A stretch of 6,862 nt of DNA from the NCBI GenBank assembly GCA_020347085.1, contig CP070769.1, positions 728,225-735,086 on the forward strand, given 5' to 3'. The DNA is from Desulfobacterales bacterium (GTDB taxonomy: Bacteria > Desulfobacterota > Desulfobacteria > Desulfobacterales > C00003060). The notes beneath the pieces are model-generated. The model saw only the letters and a list, made by a program, of their open reading frames with translations. It searched no databases and had not been told where the DNA came from. This document shows positions 4,989 through 6,862 of the stretch, piece after piece. Each line of letters begins with the position of its first letter. The stretch's first letter is position 1. Made by a program: the position numbers and the translations under genes.

Positions 4989-6862
4989 ATGGACTATAAG
5001 CAGACCTTAAACCTGCCCAAGACGGCCTTTCCTATGAAGGCTAGCCTGTCTCAACATGAACCCGAGGTTCTCAAGAAATGGGAGGCAATGGGGCTCTACC
5101 AAGAGATCAGGGAACGGTCCAAGGGCAGGCCTCGCTTTGTCCTGCATGATGGACCCCCTTATGCCAATGGACACATCCACATTGGTACGGCCCTGAATAA
5201 GATATTGAAAGACATCGTTATCCGATCCCGCCACATGAGCGGATTTGACGCGCCTTATGTGCCGGGCTGGGATTGTCACGGTCTTCCCATAGAACACCAG
5301 GTTGACCAAGAGCTTGGTGACCAGAAAAAGGGCATGAGCCAGGTCGAGATCCGAAGGCATTGCCGGGCGTACGCTGAGAAATACATCGAGGTCCAGAAGG
5401 AAGAGTTTAAAAGACTCGGTGTGATAGGCGAGTGGGACAATCCTTATCTGACCATGAGAAACGCTTATGTGGCTACCATTGTACGAGAGTTTGGAAAATT
5501 TGCCTTGGACGGAAGCCTGTATAAAAGCAAAAAGCCTATCTACTGGTGTAGTGCATGCAAAACCGCTCTGGCAGAAGCAGAAGTGGAATATCAGGTGCGC
5601 ACGTCTCCATCCATCTATGTGAAGTTCCCTTTGGTTTCTGACATTAGCCAAGCCTATCCTTTTTTGGCGGACAGGGAGGTCTATCTGGTTATTTGGACAA
5701 CGACGCCGTGGACCATTCCAGCCAACCTGGCTGTGGCGCTTCATCCCGATTTTCCGTATTCATCAGTGGACGTGGGCGACAATCAGGTCTATGTACTGGC
5801 CAGTGCTCTTGTAGAAAGAAGCATGGAGGCCCTCGGGATTGCCGATTACGAGGTACTGGGGAAAGTCGACCCAAAGAAGCTGGAAGGCAAACACTGCCGT
5901 CACCCCATTTACGATCGCCAGTCCTTGGTCGTCTTGGGGCGTCATGTGACCCTGGACGCGGGGACAGGATGTGTACATACCGCACCGGGCCATGGGCGCG
6001 AGGACTACGAAGTAGGGTTGGCTTATGACCTGGATATCTACTCCCCAGTGGACGACGACGGTCGGTTTGTCGATATCGATTTCTTCAAAGGTATGTTTGT
6101 CTTTGATGCCAACACGCCGGTTGTTGACAAACTTTCAGAACTTGAGACTCTCATTGGCAAGGGGAGCATTGAGCACACCTATCCCCATTGCTGGCGGTGC
6201 AAGGAGCCGGTGATTTTCCGAGCTACTGAACAGTGGTTTATCTCCATGGAAAAGGTGGGGCTGAGACAAAAAGCCCTGGCGTGCATTGATCAGGTTACCT
6301 GGATTCCCGCTTGGGGGCGGGACCGCATCTATGGTATGATTGAAAACCGCCCGGATTGGTGTATTTCCCGCCAGCGGTCATGGGGTGTGCCCATAGTGGC
6401 CTTTTATTGCACAGGGTGTGGCACACACATCATCACTCGGGAAATCATCGAACATGTAGCCAGCCTCTTTGAAGAACACAGCGCTGATATCTGGTTTGAG
6501 GCCGACAATTCTGTCCTCCTGCCTGAAGGAACGAGATGCCCCGAATGTAAGGGGAAGACATTTGAGAAAGAAAAGGACATCTTGGATGTGTGGTTCGATT
6601 CGGGCGTGAGCCACACGGCTGTGCTTGAGAGCAGGGATGATCTCGGCTGGCCTGCTGATATGTACTTGGAAGGGAGCGATCAACACCGGGGATGGTTCCA
6701 CAGTGCACTCCTTACCTCAGTAGGCCCCCGTGGCGAAGCCCCTTACAGGAGTGTGCTGACCCATGGCTTCGTGGTAGACGGTAAGGGCGAAAAGATGTCC
6801 AAATCCAAGGGGAATGTGATTGCCCCGAGTGAAATCATCAACCGATATGGTGGTGAGATCCT
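4989..6862 (+). CDS. ileS: Isoleucyl-tRNA synthetase, N-terminal two thirds (runs off right edge)
   Basis: This is a class I synthetase that charges tRNA-Ile with isoleucine in the cytoplasm. The frame is open for 624 codons to the window end without a stop. The start MDYKQTLNLPKTAFPM is typical of bacterial IleRS. The HIGH-type motif is HIGT at 64-67 in the context PPYANGHIHIGT, and KMSKS is at 602-606, the same residue number as in E. coli. The CP1 editing domain, about 200-400, which hydrolyses Val-tRNA-Ile, shows WTTTPWTIPAN (236-246) and HTAPGHG (330-336). Also visible are WDCHGLPIE, RPDWCISRQR, DVWFDSG and the isoleucine-site region YLEGSDQHRGWF. Cysteine pairs stand at 187/190, 401/404, 474/477 and 517/520; the last two form an insertion absent from E. 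coli. The anticodon-binding domain lies beyond the edge. The ATG has GGAG (4979-4982) at 6 nt. It is a separate unit from groESL. Confidence 0.97.
   Translation, partial: MDYKQTLNLPKTAFPMKASLSQHEPEVLKKWEAMGLYQEIRERSKGRPRFVLHDGPPYANGHIHIGTALNKILKDIVIRSRHMSGFDAPYVPGWDCHGLPIEHQVDQELGDQKKGMSQVEIRRHCRAYAEKYIEVQKEEFKRLGVIGEWDNPYLTMRNAYVATIVREFGKFALDGSLYKSKKPIYWCSACKTALAEAEVEYQVRTSPSIYVKFPLVSDISQAYPFLADREVYLVIWTTTPWTIPANLAVALHPDFPYSSVDVGDNQVYVLASALVERSMEALGIADYEVLGKVDPKKLEGKHCRHPIYDRQSLVVLGRHVTLDAGTGCVHTAPGHGREDYEVGLAYDLDIYSPVDDDGRFVDIDFFKGMFVFDANTPVVDKLSELETLIGKGSIEHTYPHCWRCKEPVIFRATEQWFISMEKVGLRQKALACIDQVTWIPAWGRDRIYGMIENRPDWCISRQRSWGVPIVAFYCTGCGTHIITREIIEHVASLFEEHSADIWFEADNSVLLPEGTRCPECKGKTFEKEKDILDVWFDSGVSHTAVLESRDDLGWPADMYLEGSDQHRGWFHSALLTSVGPRGEAPYRSVLTHGFVVDGKGEKMSKSKGNVIAPSEIINRYGGEI

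Noticed and set aside
5007..5744. Minus-strand open frame of 245 codons
   Set aside because: It is antisense to the conserved catalytic and editing regions of ileS, with no family-like sequence.

Overview
The window reads as ordinary chromosomal housekeeping DNA from a Gram-negative bacterium, most likely a deltaproteobacterium in the broad sense (Desulfobacterota). This placement is inferred from the character of the proteins (HflKC, a FmdB-type zinc ribbon, GroES of 96 and GroEL of 544 residues, a zinc-cysteine-type IleRS) and from a tiny AURKAIP1/COX24-type protein. It is not proven by a marker gene. There is no sign of mobile DNA, CRISPR, phage or a toxin-antitoxin module. Most genes are on the + strand.

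Layout, left to right. (1) Positions 1-997 hold the last codons of hflK overlapping a complete hflC, the SPFH/band-7 membrane pair that modulates FtsH. A strong hairpin terminator at about 1088-1127 follows. (2) On the - strand at 1160-1255 is a 31-residue, extremely Lys/Arg-rich protein of the AURKAIP1/COX24 (mS38-like) family. It converges on hflC and shares its terminator. Its GTG start sits behind a near-perfect Shine-Dalgarno sequence. (3) Divergent from it is a 180-residue protein I do not recognise (1469-2011). It carries a HELIH (HEXXH) motif in a hydrophobic helix and may be a small zincin-type metalloprotein. (4) A FmdB-family zinc-ribbon protein follows (2102-2371). (5) An AT-rich gap of about 450 bp holds a good sigma70-type promoter and a GC-rich leader block. 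(6) groES (2820-3110) and groEL (3198-4832) form an operon that ends at a strong 14-bp hairpin terminator. (7) ileS starts at 4989 and runs off the right edge after the KMSKS motif.

Functional theme: membrane-protease control (HflKC), chaperonin folding (GroESL), a putative ribosome-associated basic peptide and an aminoacyl-tRNA synthetase make this a protein synthesis and quality-control neighbourhood. The genes look like separate transcription units, not one operon: hflKC, the small - strand gene, the HEXXH gene, fmdB, groESL and ileS each have their own promoter-like or terminator signals. No CIRCE element or sigma32-type heat-shock promoter was found upstream of groES.

The items most worth a second look are the 31-residue gene, which is easily missed by gene callers, the HEXXH protein, and the groES leader. 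I did not find evidence for a new multi-gene system.
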